Source of the DNA: an uncultured Oscillospiraceae bacterium
GTDB taxonomy: Bacteria > Bacillota > Clostridia > Oscillospirales > Acutalibacteraceae
DNA length: 64,000 nt
Assembly: GCA_902492455.1 (NCBI GenBank)
Contig: CABULH010000002.1
Coordinates: forward strand, 216,534 to 280,533
Reading direction: 5' to 3'
Shown: positions 53,573 through 61,388 of the stretch, piece by piece
Position numbering within the stretch: the stretch's first letter is position 1
Layout: every line of letters starts with the position of its first letter
Translations under genes and position numbers: made by a program
The notes under the pieces: generated by a model
Seen by the model: only the letters and a program-made list of their open reading frames with translations
The model's database searches: none
Told to the model about the DNA's origin: nothing

Positions 53573-55260
53573 AGAGAAAAGATGGCGGTAACGGACGGCG
53601 GCAGATCTGGGGTGTTTTTCTGAGTTTTGCGGCCTTTTACCTCTGCGCCATGCTGCTGCTGACCGTTTTTCAGGCGCTGGAAAAGAAAAAAATCATGACC
53701 GAAGCCGCCCGTGAGAATGCCAGCCGGCTGGCCGCCATCCTGCGAAGTGCGGCGGAAAACGCAGCAGGGGAAGCGGTCCCCATAGCGGAAGGAGAGCTGC
53801 CCTATCTCCATCAGGCGTTGGGCAGTATCCGGCAGGACGCCATGAACAGCGGCATTTATCTGCGGGCGGCGGTTTGGGAGGAGGAGGGCCGTCTGCTGGC
53901 GGACACGGGCAACACCCTTTTCTTTGAGGACCTCAGCGCCGTGGACGGGGAGACCGGGGAGGTTCGTCGGCCCATGCTTCGGTGTGTCCGGCTGGACGAT
54001 TACATGGAGCCTGAAGAATTTGCCGAACTGATGAAGGGTTGGGGGTACGGCAACACCGGCGGTATGCAGATCATCGGGTATGATGAGAATGGGATGATAA
54101 CACCCGTTAAGATTATATTGGCCCAAGGGATCGGTATTCAGCAGGGGGTGGGCAGCATCCCGGAGGGCGAAGTGACGGGGGAAATGATCTTGGAAAACGA
54201 AGGCCGTGGGGATCCTACGGTGTTCCAGCCTGTTTTCGGCCAGGTGAGCTTGGAATGGACCTCTAACCGGCGGCTGGAGGATCCCTTCACCCGGCAGAGG
54301 TTCGACGTCTGCCGGGATCTGGAGCAGACCGCCAGGGAACATTGGCTGGATCAAACGGGTACCCTGGGCGGGGAGGCGAAGGGGGGACTGCTCCGGACAC
54401 AATTATCCGGAATCGGTGCGGTGTTCGGCGAAACGATTCTCAGCTACGGCCTGCAGTTTTATCCCTTGGAGGAAGCGGTTAAGAGCCTGCTGCCGCTGTA
54501 TCTGCTTTGTCTGCTGCCCATGCTGCTGGCGGCGGGACTTCTCACCCGGCGGCTGAAGGCGGTGGAAGCCCGGCGGCTGCGGTTGGAGGAGGAGCGAAAA
54601 CGGTTCACCGATGCGGTGGCGCATGAGCTGAAAAATCCCCTGGCGGTGATCCGGGGATACGGCGAGGCGCTGCGGGAGAGGATTCATCCGGAGAAAACCG
54701 GCCGGTATCTGGAGGGGATTATCCGGGAGACCGACCGGCTGGACGGGCTGGTGCAGGATATGCTGCGACTATCCCGGATGGAAGGCGGGGATTTTCATCC
54801 CCGGCCGGAGCGCTTCTTCCTCCGGGAATGGGCGGAGAGTACGGCCTCCGCCGTGCAGGGCGCGGCGGAGGAGAAGCAGGTCCGGATCCGGGTATTGGCG
54901 GGAGAACAAGAGCTTATCGCTGACCGGACCGCGGCGGATTTCGCTTTGTCCAATTTTCTCAGCAATGCGGTGAGGCATGTGGTTCCCGGCGGGGAAATTC
55001 GGATATCGGCGGAACAACTGGGGGCGAAGACCAGGGTTTGGGTGGAAAACGACGGACCGGCCATCCCACCGGAGCAGCTGCCGCACCTATGGGAGCGATT
55101 CTACCGGGGAGACGAGGGTCGCAGCCGGGTGGATGGCGGCGCCGGGCTGGGGCTTGCCATTGCCCGGGAATATCTGGAGCAGGCGGGGGCTGCCTGCGGG
55201 TGTGAGAATATCCCCGGAGGAGTCCGGTTCTGGATGGAGTGGGAAAAGCAGGAAGTTTAA
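53569..55260 (+). CDS. Sensor histidine kinase
   Basis: The 563-residue protein has a membrane helix at about 15-37 and a large extracellular sensor region of about 260 residues without a recognised fold. A second helix lies at about 300-322. The cytoplasmic kinase then has the H-box AHELKNPLAVIRGYGEALRE (His near 352), the N-box SNFLSNAVRH and the G-box GAGLGLAIAREYLEQAG. It phosphorylates the preceding regulator. The ATG overlaps the regulator's stop codon. A strong terminator follows. The signal is not deducible from the sequence. Confidence 0.93.
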   Translation: MKRKDGGNGRRQIWGVFLSFAAFYLCAMLLLTVFQALEKKKIMTEAARENASRLAAILRSAAENAAGEAVPIAEGELPYLHQALGSIRQDAMNSGIYLRAAVWEEEGRLLADTGNTLFFEDLSAVDGETGEVRRPMLRCVRLDDYMEPEEFAELMKGWGYGNTGGMQIIGYDENGMITPVKIILAQGIGIQQGVGSIPEGEVTGEMILENEGRGDPTVFQPVFGQVSLEWTSNRRLEDPFTRQRFDVCRDLEQTAREHWLDQTGTLGGEAKGGLLRTQLSGIGAVFGETILSYGLQFYPLEEAVKSLLPLYLLCLLPMLLAAGLLTRRLKAVEARRLRLEEERKRFTDAVAHELKNPLAVIRGYGEALRERIHPEKTGRYLEGIIRETDRLDGLVQDMLRLSRMEGGDFHPRPERFFLREWAESTASAVQGAAEEKQVRIRVLAGEQELIADRTAADFALSNFLSNAVRHVVPGGEIRISAEQLGAKTRVWVENDGPAIPPEQLPHLWERFYRGDEGRSRVDGGAGLGLAIAREYLEQAGAACGCENIPGGVRFWMEWEKQEV

Positions 55261-55286
55261 GAAACAATTGTTAGTATTTAGAAATA

Positions 55287-55345
55287 AAAAAGCAGCTGCG
55301 GATTGGTGGAAGAGTGGAAATCTTCTCCAATCCGCGGCTGCTTTT
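55287..55345. terminator. Bidirectional terminator after the two-component genes
   Basis: AAAAGCAGCTGCGGATTGG and CCAATCCGCGGCTGCTTTT pair with a single G-U. Poly-A and poly-T flanks serve both convergent genes. Confidence 0.87.
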
Positions 55346-55365
55346 CTCTTATGAAAGATCGGTCA

Positions 55366-55884
55366 TCATGGTTTATCATTCTCAGGAAAGGCGACGCTTT
55401 TGGCCGCCTCCACAAAATGGGGCTGGTATTCATCGAATACGTCTTTTTCGCAGGCGAACTGCACCAGCCAGAAGGCGTCGCCGGCTTTGTACATGGCGGA
55501 AAGATAACGGTATTCCGTATTTTTCTCCTGGTTGTAGAAATTGTACACCATTGTTTGAATCGAATCGATGTCTTCCCCGCGCTGCGGATTTTTCGATTCA
55601 TTGGCCTGCAATACCAGTTTCCTATAATCATCCAGGGTCATTTCTTCCAACCCTTCCGCCAGGGAAAAAGCTTCTTTTAAGGCGAATACGGCAACCTTGG
55701 AGGAGTCATAACAGACAGTATATCCATCCACGGAGGTTTTGCGGAAGGCTTTGGTCAGGGTGATTTCCATGCCGTCGGAGGAAAAGAGCTTCTCTTCGGC
55801 AGAAAAGGGATTGGAATGGGGGGCGCACCCTGCGGCGGTCAGGAGAAGAAAGGCGCAGAGAAAAAGAGAAGCGATTTTTTTCAT
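55366..55884 (-). CDS. Hypothetical lipoprotein
   Basis: The 172-residue protein starts MKKIASLFLCAFLLLTAAGC, a lipoprotein signal with Cys20. A small alpha/beta domain follows (ITLTKAFRKTSVDGYTVCYD, later YRYLSAMYKAGDAFWLVQFA). No family name is recognised; the shape resembles small secreted proteins with an extended sheet. I chose ATG 55884, which has GGAG 9 nt before it; an upstream ATG at 55893 directly abuts that box. It is convergent with the sensor kinase gene and may be functionally unrelated. Confidence 0.77.
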   Translation of the reverse strand: MKKIASLFLCAFLLLTAAGCAPHSNPFSAEEKLFSSDGMEITLTKAFRKTSVDGYTVCYDSSKVAVFALKEAFSLAEGLEEMTLDDYRKLVLQANESKNPQRGEDIDSIQTMVYNFYNQEKNTEYRYLSAMYKAGDAFWLVQFACEKDVFDEYQPHFVEAAKSVAFPENDKP

Positions 55885-55946
55885 GAGGGACATCTCCTTT
55901 TTTGTTTTTCACCGGCGGAAGCGATGACGTACAACAATTGTTAAAT

Positions 55947-56420
55947 TTAATCTCGAAAGATATCGATAGAGGTCTGCGAAAGGGATGAACAGGGGATGGG
56001 CCGCCCCCGCTTTTCCATTTCCAGCTCGGTCATCAGCCGGATCAATTGGCCAACAGTGGTGATTTCCCGGATGTCCGGCAAAAGAGAAGAAACAGGCGAG
56101 GGACGGGAAGGCGGCGCTGCGGGAGCTGCGGGAACCGGCGGCGGGGAAAAAGACGCGGAGGCCGCGGCCGGGGGAAGAGGGCGGGGGACCGGCTTCTCCC
56201 GGGACAGGGCGGGGCGGTAGCGCTCCACCAGCTCCAGGGATTTGGCCGGGTCGAAATCCTCCCGAAAAACATGGGCCAGCTCGTGGGCCACCGCCTTTTT
56301 CTGTTCATCATAGGACAGCAGGCTGTTGATATAGATGTTATAAAACCCCGCCGCATCCTGGACGGTGACGCCCTTGGAGGCATAGGGCAGTTCGATGTAC
56401 CGAATGCAGTAATCCGTCAT
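55947..56420 (-). CDS. ImmA/IrrE-type metallopeptidase
   Basis: The 157-residue protein has the zinc peptidase motif HELAH at residues 46-50, in AVAHELAHVFREDF. A Pro/Ala/Ser-rich low-complexity stretch (about 75-112) and a short helical end follow. In ICEBs1 and many phages such proteins cleave the XRE repressor encoded beside them after DNA damage or peptide signalling. The gene starts 6 nt after the XRE gene on the same strand, matching that pairing. The proline-rich insert is unusual for the family. Confidence 0.85.
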   Translation of the reverse strand: MTDYCIRYIELPYASKGVTVQDAAGFYNIYINSLLSYDEQKKAVAHELAHVFREDFDPAKSLELVERYRPALSREKPVPRPLPPAAASASFSPPPVPAAPAAPPSRPSPVSSLLPDIREITTVGQLIRLMTELEMEKRGRPIPCSSLSQTSIDIFRD

Positions 56421-56426
56421 GGTCTG

Positions 56427-56852
56427 TCATTGTCCTTCACTTTCATCTCTCAGAGCTTCGATGATTTTCACCGTCTTGATTATATCCTCCGGCGTGGCTT
56501 TGGCGGAGACGGAAAAGAGCATCTTCATATCCGGCCGGGTACGCAGGGAATCGATGATCTGCAGGGTCTCCTCATCCAGCCGGATCACATTGTCCTGCTC
56601 GTCGTATACCGTGACGGCCGTCTCTTTTCCGGCGTCCTGTCCGGCGCCGGCCGCCTCGCCGCCGCCCAGCAGGGCGTCCACCGTCACCCCAAAATAATCC
56701 GCGATCAGCTGCAGCTTCCGGGAGGATGGCTGCTGGGAGCGATTTTTCCACTGGGAAATCAGCCCGGTGGAGATCCCGGTAGCCCGGGCCAGATCCGCCT
56801 GTTTCATCCCCCGTTCCCGGAGCAGCTGTTCGATTCTGTCAAATGTATCCAT
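56427..56852 (-). CDS. XRE family repressor (phage/ICE type)
   Basis: The 141-residue protein has an N-terminal Cro/C1-type helix-turn-helix (MKQADLARATGISTGLISQW, residues about 16-35). A C-terminal helical domain ends EALRDESEG. Three operator-like sites CTTAG-N4-CTAAG lie in the upstream gap. The paired ImmA gene follows. This is the core of a lysogeny-type switch. The ribosome site is weak. No integrase or excisionase is seen, so the element may be a remnant or a domesticated regulator. Confidence 0.9.
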   Translation of the reverse strand: MDTFDRIEQLLRERGMKQADLARATGISTGLISQWKNRSQQPSSRKLQLIADYFGVTVDALLGGGEAAGAGQDAGKETAVTVYDEQDNVIRLDEETLQIIDSLRTRPDMKMLFSVSAKATPEDIIKTVKIIEALRDESEGQ

Positions 56853-56885
56853 AATTTATCCCGCCTTGTAGAGTGATTCCATAAA

Positions 56886-57016
56886 CTTAGAAAACTTTGC
56901 AAAATAGGCTTGACCGACATAGAAATCTGTGATATTATAAGAATGTAGCTTAGATAACTAAGCGAAAGGCGATAAAACAAATCCTATCATCCTACTGCAT
57001 TCTTAGCAAACTAAGC
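56886..57016. promoter_or_regulatory. Operator cluster and divergent promoter of the XRE switch
   Basis: Sites: GCTTAG-ATAA-CTAAGC (56948-56963), CTTAG-CAAA-CTAAG (57002-57015) and an imperfect CTTAG-AAAA-CTTTG (56886-56899). A rightward promoter TTGACC (56910-56915), 17 bp, TATTAT (56933-56938) lies among them. This fits a repressor controlling its own and a rightward transcript. Confidence 0.75.
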
Positions 57017-57097
57017 ATATCACGGAATGTCGAAAAAGACAAGCATTTTCTGCCTTATGGAATCCGCCGGGAATGCCGGAAAGGGGCGATAGCAGGA

Positions 57098-57229
57098 TCA
57101 GGCGGAGCGGCGGGAGGGATGCGGCGGTGTCTCAAGCCGGGCGTATTTCCGATGGCATGCGGGCAGCCCGCCCGTTGGCCTGCTTTCGGTTTGCAAAAGG
57201 ATACTGGATAGTTTTTTGCCAATCTTCAT
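57098..57229 (-). CDS. 43-residue mini-gene with strong signals
   Basis: This very short frame (MKIGKKLSSILLQTESRPTG and on, ending at TGA 57098) has an AGGAGG box with a 7-nt spacer and its own promoter on the minus strand (TTGCAA, 17 bp, TAATAT at 57283-57311). The peptide is basic and has no known family; it has no membrane segment. It could be a short signalling or regulatory peptide of the prophage-like module, or the 5' end of a decayed gene whose expression signals remain. Confidence 0.4.
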   Translation of the reverse strand: MKIGKKLSSILLQTESRPTGGLPACHRKYARLETPPHPSRRSA

Positions 57230-57240
57230 GAGACTGCCTC

Positions 57241-57311
57241 CTTTTGATCATCAAAAGAACATTAGTTTGATGCATTGCCTCTATATTACCACAGATCGCC
57301 CGCCATTGCAA
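57241..57311 (-). promoter_or_regulatory. Minus-strand promoter with operator-like palindrome
   Basis: TTGCAA (57306-57311) and TAATAT (57283-57288) are 17 bp apart on the minus strand. The perfect palindrome CTTTTGAT-c-ATCAAAAG at 57241-57257 lies between the promoter and the ribosome site of the mini-gene, where a bound repressor would block it. Confidence 0.55.
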
Positions 57312-57520
57312 CTGGAGAAGGAAAATTTTTTCCGGGGACGGCGATTTTGAGAATCAGGCGTGTGAATAAAGGCCACGAGGCATTTTGGGGGAGCGGTCCG
57401 CAGGTGGGAGAATCCCACGGGAGGGATGGGGAGGGTGTGGCAGGTGAGGAGAGGGGAGCGCCGGAAGGTGTGGGACAACTGGAGTACTGGAACAACGGAA
57501 CAAAGGATGGTGATAGGGAA

Positions 57521-57772
57521 ATGAAGCGGGAAATCATGACGGATGAGGAAATCTTGCTGGAAGCGATGGAGAAGCGGATCACAGAACTGCAGGTTGCCAC
57601 GGAGATTCTGCGGGATCTGCAGAACCGGAACGCCTGGGGATATGGCCGGGAGGAGGAACTGGCGGCCTGTGAGCGGCGGATCATCGGTTTGCAGCGCTGC
57701 GCCCAGCGGCTGAAGGAGCGCTGCGGAAGCTCAGCAGCGGCCTCCTCTGTCCCGGCCCAAGCCGAAGGCTGA
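57521..57772 (+). CDS. Small helical hypothetical protein, phage-type
   Basis: The 83-residue protein is strongly charged and heptad-like (MTDEEILLEAMEKRITELQV, then ACERRIIGLQRCAQRLKER), so a coiled coil is probable. No family is recognised. ATG 57521 has a modest AGGG box; the frame continues upstream to 57275 but that part is not protein-like. It is the first rightward gene after the XRE operator region and is probably part of the phage-like module. Confidence 0.5.
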   Translation: MKREIMTDEEILLEAMEKRITELQVATEILRDLQNRNAWGYGREEELAACERRIIGLQRCAQRLKERCGSSAAASSVPAQAEG

Positions 57773-58268
57773 ATCGGGGCTGGGGAAAAGGGCGGTTGTC
57801 CGGGCGGAGAAAAAAGGATCCGGAAGCCCTCGGAATAGGGTTCTCGTGGAGCTGCGCCGATGCGGCGGTCTGCCGATGGGCGGCCGGCGGCGGCGTTGGG
57901 TCCGATATCGTCGGAAGGACGGTCAGCCTGTGCTTGCGGACGGGGTTGTGACATCACAAGCTATCCGTGGAGGACGGGATTACAGCGGGATCAATCCGGG
58001 GAGAAAAATGGATCCGTCACAGCAATATGCTGGCTCTCAAAGAAAAAGAGGGAGCCGGTCTGGTTCCCTGCGCCCCAAAAATGCGTTTTCCCCCGGAAAA
58101 CCCAGGTTATCAGGGGGCGAAACCCGGGTTATCCACCCCTAAAGGAAAGGGAAAGGAAAGAAAAGAACAGTAAAGTAAAAGAGAGAGCCCCCCCGCGCGC
58201 ACGCGAACAAAAGCATAAAGCAGGGATGGATGCGGGAACATGGATGAAAGAAGCTGGGAGGAGATGGG
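57773..58268. other. Region without a confident gene; possible relic of a phage replication gene
   Basis: Several short overlapping frames exist but none has a good start. One frame encodes NPGYPPLKERERKEKNSKVK near 58130-58180, a Lys/Glu-rich linker reminiscent of phage replisome-organiser proteins. TTATCCACC (8 of 9 to a DnaA box) occurs near 58127. A C/G-rich run near 58189-58204 follows. I see decay rather than an intact gene. Confidence 0.3.
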
Positions 58269-58451
58269 ATGCTCACATTGCCATGGGGAATACTGGCCGG
58301 TATGCTGGCGGGCACGGCGGCGCTTTCCGCCTGCCTGGGACTGCTGCTGGGCTGCTGTCTGCGGGCGGCGGACGCAGGAGGAAAGGGTACCGCGGATGGA
58401 GCCGGGGAAAACCGAAAGAACAGGGATTGGGAGGAAAGGAAGGATGGATAG
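58269..58451 (+). CDS. Small single-pass membrane protein
   Basis: The 60-residue protein has one strong N-terminal membrane helix (about 5-30, with three Cys) and a charged, Gly/Asp/Lys-rich tail. A good GGGAGGAG box lies 6 nt before ATG 58269. Its stop codon is immediately followed by the ATG of the sigma-like gene, so they are probably translated together. It is not recognised as a family member; small membrane proteins are common in phage modules. Confidence 0.5.
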   Translation: MLTLPWGILAGMLAGTAALSACLGLLLGCCLRAADAGGKGTADGAGENRKNRDWEERKDG

Positions 58452-59123
58452 ATGGATATGTTTGAAGAACGGCTGCGAGTGGCTGACAGGAGAGGTATGC
58501 TCCCGGCGGTGTCCCTATATCCGGCGGGCGGCGGGGAATATGCCTCTGCCGGTTCTCCCGCCTCCTCCCGAGGATACGGAGAGCGCCGGATGGCTTCGCT
58601 GGTTCCGCAACGGCTGGAGCGGCCTGCGCCGGGTTTACAGGCGAAAGGGGTGACTCCGGCCGCAAAAACGGCGGAGGAAAAAAAGGCGTTTCTCAGCCGG
58701 TACAAGAATGCGGAGCGGCGGATCGCCGCCCTGACAGCGGAGCAGGAACGCTGGCAGCGGAAGGCCGCTCTGCTTTCCCAGCCGCAGGATGCCTCCGGCG
58801 AACAGCCGGCGCTCTGGGAAGATGGCCTCCCCTCCACGGAAAAGGGGCTGCGGGACACGCTCCGGCGGCAGGAGATCCGGGAGAGAATCGGGGTGATCCA
58901 GCGGCTGCTGGACCAGGAGATCGGGGAACAGGCGGCGCTGCGGCTGCAGGTGGAGGAAGCTGTGGCGGGGATTCAGGACAGCCGGCGGCGGGAGGTGCTG
59001 CAGTACCGGTATATCGAGGGGATGACCTGGGAAAAGGTGGCTCAGACCATGCATTACAGCACCATGCAGGTCAGCCGGATTCACGCCGACGCCCTTGCGG
59101 CCATGACGCTGCCCGTTGGTTAA
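58452..59123 (+). CDS. Phage late-gene activator-like protein (sigma-70 region 4 HTH)
   Basis: The 223-residue protein has a long charged N-terminal half with predicted coiled coil (TAEEKKAFLSRYKNAERRIA, then EIRERIGVIQRLLDQEIGEQ). The C-terminal HTH (LQYRYIEGMTWEKVAQTMHY, then STMQVSRIHADAL) matches sigma-70 region 4-like domains of ArpU/RinA/DUF1492-type phage regulators. It probably activates late or packaging genes, of which none remain here. ATG 58452 has GGAAGG 8 nt before it. Confidence 0.75.
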   Translation: MDMFEERLRVADRRGMLPAVSLYPAGGGEYASAGSPASSRGYGERRMASLVPQRLERPAPGLQAKGVTPAAKTAEEKKAFLSRYKNAERRIAALTAEQERWQRKAALLSQPQDASGEQPALWEDGLPSTEKGLRDTLRRQEIRERIGVIQRLLDQEIGEQAALRLQVEEAVAGIQDSRRREVLQYRYIEGMTWEKVAQTMHYSTMQVSRIHADALAAMTLPVG

Positions 59124-59308
59124 CAGGGGGGAGTCCCCGGGGACCGGAGGGAGCGGAAAAAAGTCTGAGGATGGTATGGAATGTTATACCGCCGTTGTGG
59201 TATGCTGCAGAAAGATGGTGGGGCGGTTGATGTGATTCGATTAACTTTTGTTAAAAAATGTGCGCAGATGACAGGCGGCGGGATCCGCCCGAGGAGTGAG
59301 GTGGGAAG

Positions 59309-59563
59309 ATGGACAGCGAAATCATAGTGGCGCTGATCGCTCTGATAGGGACGCTGGGCGGCAGCCTGAGCGGGGTGCTGGTATCCTCCAAGCTGACGGC
59401 CTACCGGCTGCGGCAGCTGGAAAACAGGGTGGAGGAGCATAATCACTATGCCCGCCGCCTGCCGGTGGTGGAGGAGCAGATCAAGGTGATGAATCACCGG
59501 ATTGGAGATCTGGAAGCCCGGGAAGAGCGGGGACGGCGAAGGATGGGCGAGGGGGAAACGTAG
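59309..59563 (+). CDS. XhlA/holin-associated-like small membrane protein
   Basis: The 84-residue protein has an N-terminal membrane helix (EIIVALIALIGTLGGSLSGV) and a charged coiled-coil tail (LRQLENRVEEHNHYARRLPV, then VEEQIKVMNHRIGDLE). This is the shape and style of small phage proteins near holin/lysis genes. Function is not certain. Start: ATG 59309 with GAGGTGGGA upstream. It is the last gene of the prophage-like module; no lysin or holin follows. Confidence 0.7.
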   Translation: MDSEIIVALIALIGTLGGSLSGVLVSSKLTAYRLRQLENRVEEHNHYARRLPVVEEQIKVMNHRIGDLEAREERGRRRMGEGET

Positions 59564-59647
59564 CCCGGGAGAAACGGCGGCTCTATCCCGGATCTTTGCA
59601 GGGAGGCCCGGGCCGGGCGGGGAAGCAGAGGAAAAAAGCGTAAAAAG

Positions 59648-59682
59648 GGGTTGCTGCAAAATGTTTCATTTTGCAGCAACCC
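59648..59682. repeat. Conserved hairpin element, copy 2
   Basis: GGGTTGCTGCAAAATG and its exact complement surround TTT. Compared with copy 1 (52717-52751), stem positions differ on both arms in matched pairs, which preserves the structure. It lies between the phage-like module and the convergent UroD gene. Confidence 0.8.
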
Positions 59683-59714
59683 TCTGTGGGTTTCCAGGAA
59701 TATTTTTATACGGC

Positions 59715-60887
59715 TCAGGCGTATTCCGCCACCCGGCGGCGGAAATGCAGATAGTTTTCGAAGGATACCTCCTCAGGCACGCCGTGGTCGCAGGTGGGGA
59801 TATAGCCGCCCCGGCGGTGAAGTACCGGCAGAATGCCGTCCAGATACCGGTCGATTTCCTCCGGCGTGGTGGCCAGAATCCGCTTGTCGATGCCGCCGGA
59901 CAGCAGCAGATCCGGCCATTTTTCCCCAGACGCCACAATATCGGAGCCTGCGGCGGCTTCGAAGGGGCTCATGAAGTTCATACCGATGGCTTCGCGGTAC
60001 ATATCGATCACCGGCCAGCAGAAGCCGTCGGTATCCACCTGGATGTTCAGCCGGCGGTTTTTATCCAGCTGCCGACCGCGGATGTTGTGAATCAGCTGCT
60101 GATAGTAGGGGAAGAGGAACTCCCGCATCATGTCGGGGGAAATCAGCGGCCCGTGGTTGTAGCAGATATCCTCCGCCAGGAACACCTCGTCGTAGCTCAC
60201 CGCCTGCTGGATCTGTGCGGTGACGCTGTCCGCCAGCTCCAGCCAGGTCTGCATGCAGTCGTGGATCAGCTCAGGCTCGTCATAGAACAGATAGCACAGA
60301 TCCTCCGGTCCCATCAGGGAGCGCAGATACATGTATCCGCCGATAATCCGCTGGCTGATGACCTTGCCCTGGCGGGCGTTCCAAGCCGCCTCTTTCATCA
60401 TTTCGGCGTTCTGCTGCACCCGAGCGGGGGTCTTGGGATCCAGCCGCCACTTCACATCCTCCTGCCAGGTTTTCATATCCTTTACCGGGTGGGAGAGATA
60501 TTCGGGCATGTAGCCGGAGCGCCGGTCCTTGAAAAACAGCACGTGCCGGCCGGCGAAATCCTGCGCCACTTCGTGGTCGCCCCGGTCCTCAATGACCTTT
60601 TCCTCAAAGAAGGGGCTGAACGCCGCCTCGCACCAGCCCAGGTTCCAGATATCGAACTGGCCTGGCTCGTCGAAGCCGAAAACTTCCCGCAGATAGGCGT
60701 CGTAGTCCCCTTCCACCTCCGTCCAGGATTTGATATGACCCTCGCTGATCCACCGGTCCAGGGAATAATAGCCGAACTCCTTCAGCACCAGGGGCGCGCC
60801 CGGCTTGCCGTCGTAAAAATCCCGCAGCTTGCGGGTGCCTTCGGCCATCTGCTCCCGGGGGAGCAGGCCGTGAATACCGTCCTGCAT
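59715..60887 (-). CDS. Uroporphyrinogen decarboxylase-family (URO-D) protein
   Basis: The 390-residue protein belongs to the broad UroD/CmuA/MtaA superfamily. It has an alpha/beta barrel with the C-terminal block DIVASGEKWPDLLLSGGIDK, then RRGGYIPTCDHGVPEEVSFE. The CDHGVP motif is that of the non-haem branch, which includes methyltransferase-like proteins. True haem-pathway UroD enzymes are shorter and differ here. The substrate is unknown; corrinoid or sugar-linked methyl transfer is possible. ATG 60887 follows GGAAGGTGA. It is cytoplasmic. Confidence 0.85.
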   Translation of the reverse strand: MQDGIHGLLPREQMAEGTRKLRDFYDGKPGAPLVLKEFGYYSLDRWISEGHIKSWTEVEGDYDAYLREVFGFDEPGQFDIWNLGWCEAAFSPFFEEKVIEDRGDHEVAQDFAGRHVLFFKDRRSGYMPEYLSHPVKDMKTWQEDVKWRLDPKTPARVQQNAEMMKEAAWNARQGKVISQRIIGGYMYLRSLMGPEDLCYLFYDEPELIHDCMQTWLELADSVTAQIQQAVSYDEVFLAEDICYNHGPLISPDMMREFLFPYYQQLIHNIRGRQLDKNRRLNIQVDTDGFCWPVIDMYREAIGMNFMSPFEAAAGSDIVASGEKWPDLLLSGGIDKRILATTPEEIDRYLDGILPVLHRRGGYIPTCDHGVPEEVSFENYLHFRRRVAEYA

Positions 60888-60902
60888 AACGTCACCTTCC
60901 CT

Positions 60903-61199
60903 TTACATGTTGGATATATAATTCAGTCTCATGACCTGATCGATCATATTCAGGCAAAGGCCGCACGTCTTTTTGAGTCCACAGATGCCGGATTGGCAGT
61001 CCGACAGGATCAGCCCCGCCGCTTCCGGGGTTTTGACATGCAGCGCCGCGGAGGAGACGGGAATGTGCAGAATGGTGGTGATCCCATTGACCGACAGGGT
61101 CTCCATTCGCAGCATCCACACCTCGGAAGACAGCGTTTTCCCGAGCCTCACCGGTTTTTTCGTTTCCTCCAGCTGAATCGCCGTTTTTTCTTTAAGCAA
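60903..61199 (-). CDS. Doubtful small ORF with Cys-rich end
   Basis: The 98-residue frame begins at TTG without a ribosome site and ends 15 nt before the UroD start, in the same frame. It has four Cys near its end (CQSGICGLKKTCGLC). No family is recognised. It could be a real leader protein of the UroD gene or a decayed segment; the neighbouring UroD fragment at 61211 favours decay. Confidence 0.28.
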   Translation of the reverse strand: MLKEKTAIQLEETKKPVRLGKTLSSEVWMLRMETLSVNGITTILHIPVSSAALHVKTPEAAGLILSDCQSGICGLKKTCGLCLNMIDQVMRLNYISNM

Positions 61200-61210
61200 T
61201 TGCTTTCATT

Positions 61211-61388
61211 TTAGGTGTATCCGGAAGATTTTGTCAAGAGGAACCTTTGGCAGGCGGCCGGCGTCGAATTGAATGGGCCATCCTTCACCTTGCCGTTGCA
61301 GCCCCAGTCCCGGCCTTCAATCGCCACGCCGCCGCATTCGCTGATAATCACCGGCAGAATGCCGTCCAGATAGCGGCGGTTCGTTCCT
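61211..61388 (-). pseudogene. C-terminal fragment of a UroD-family gene
   Basis: The frame encodes RYLDGILPVIISECGG, matching RYLDGILPVLHRRGGY of the intact UroD protein. The DNA word ACCGGCAGAATGCCGTCCAG and the next few bases is shared with the intact gene near 59824. The fragment has no start and stops at 61211. It directly abuts the end of the STAND gene, consistent with an insertion or deletion event. Confidence 0.5.

Noticed and set aside
57860..58465. 201-codon frame as an intact gene
   Set aside because: No ribosome site, odd composition, and it overlaps better-supported small genes in other frames.
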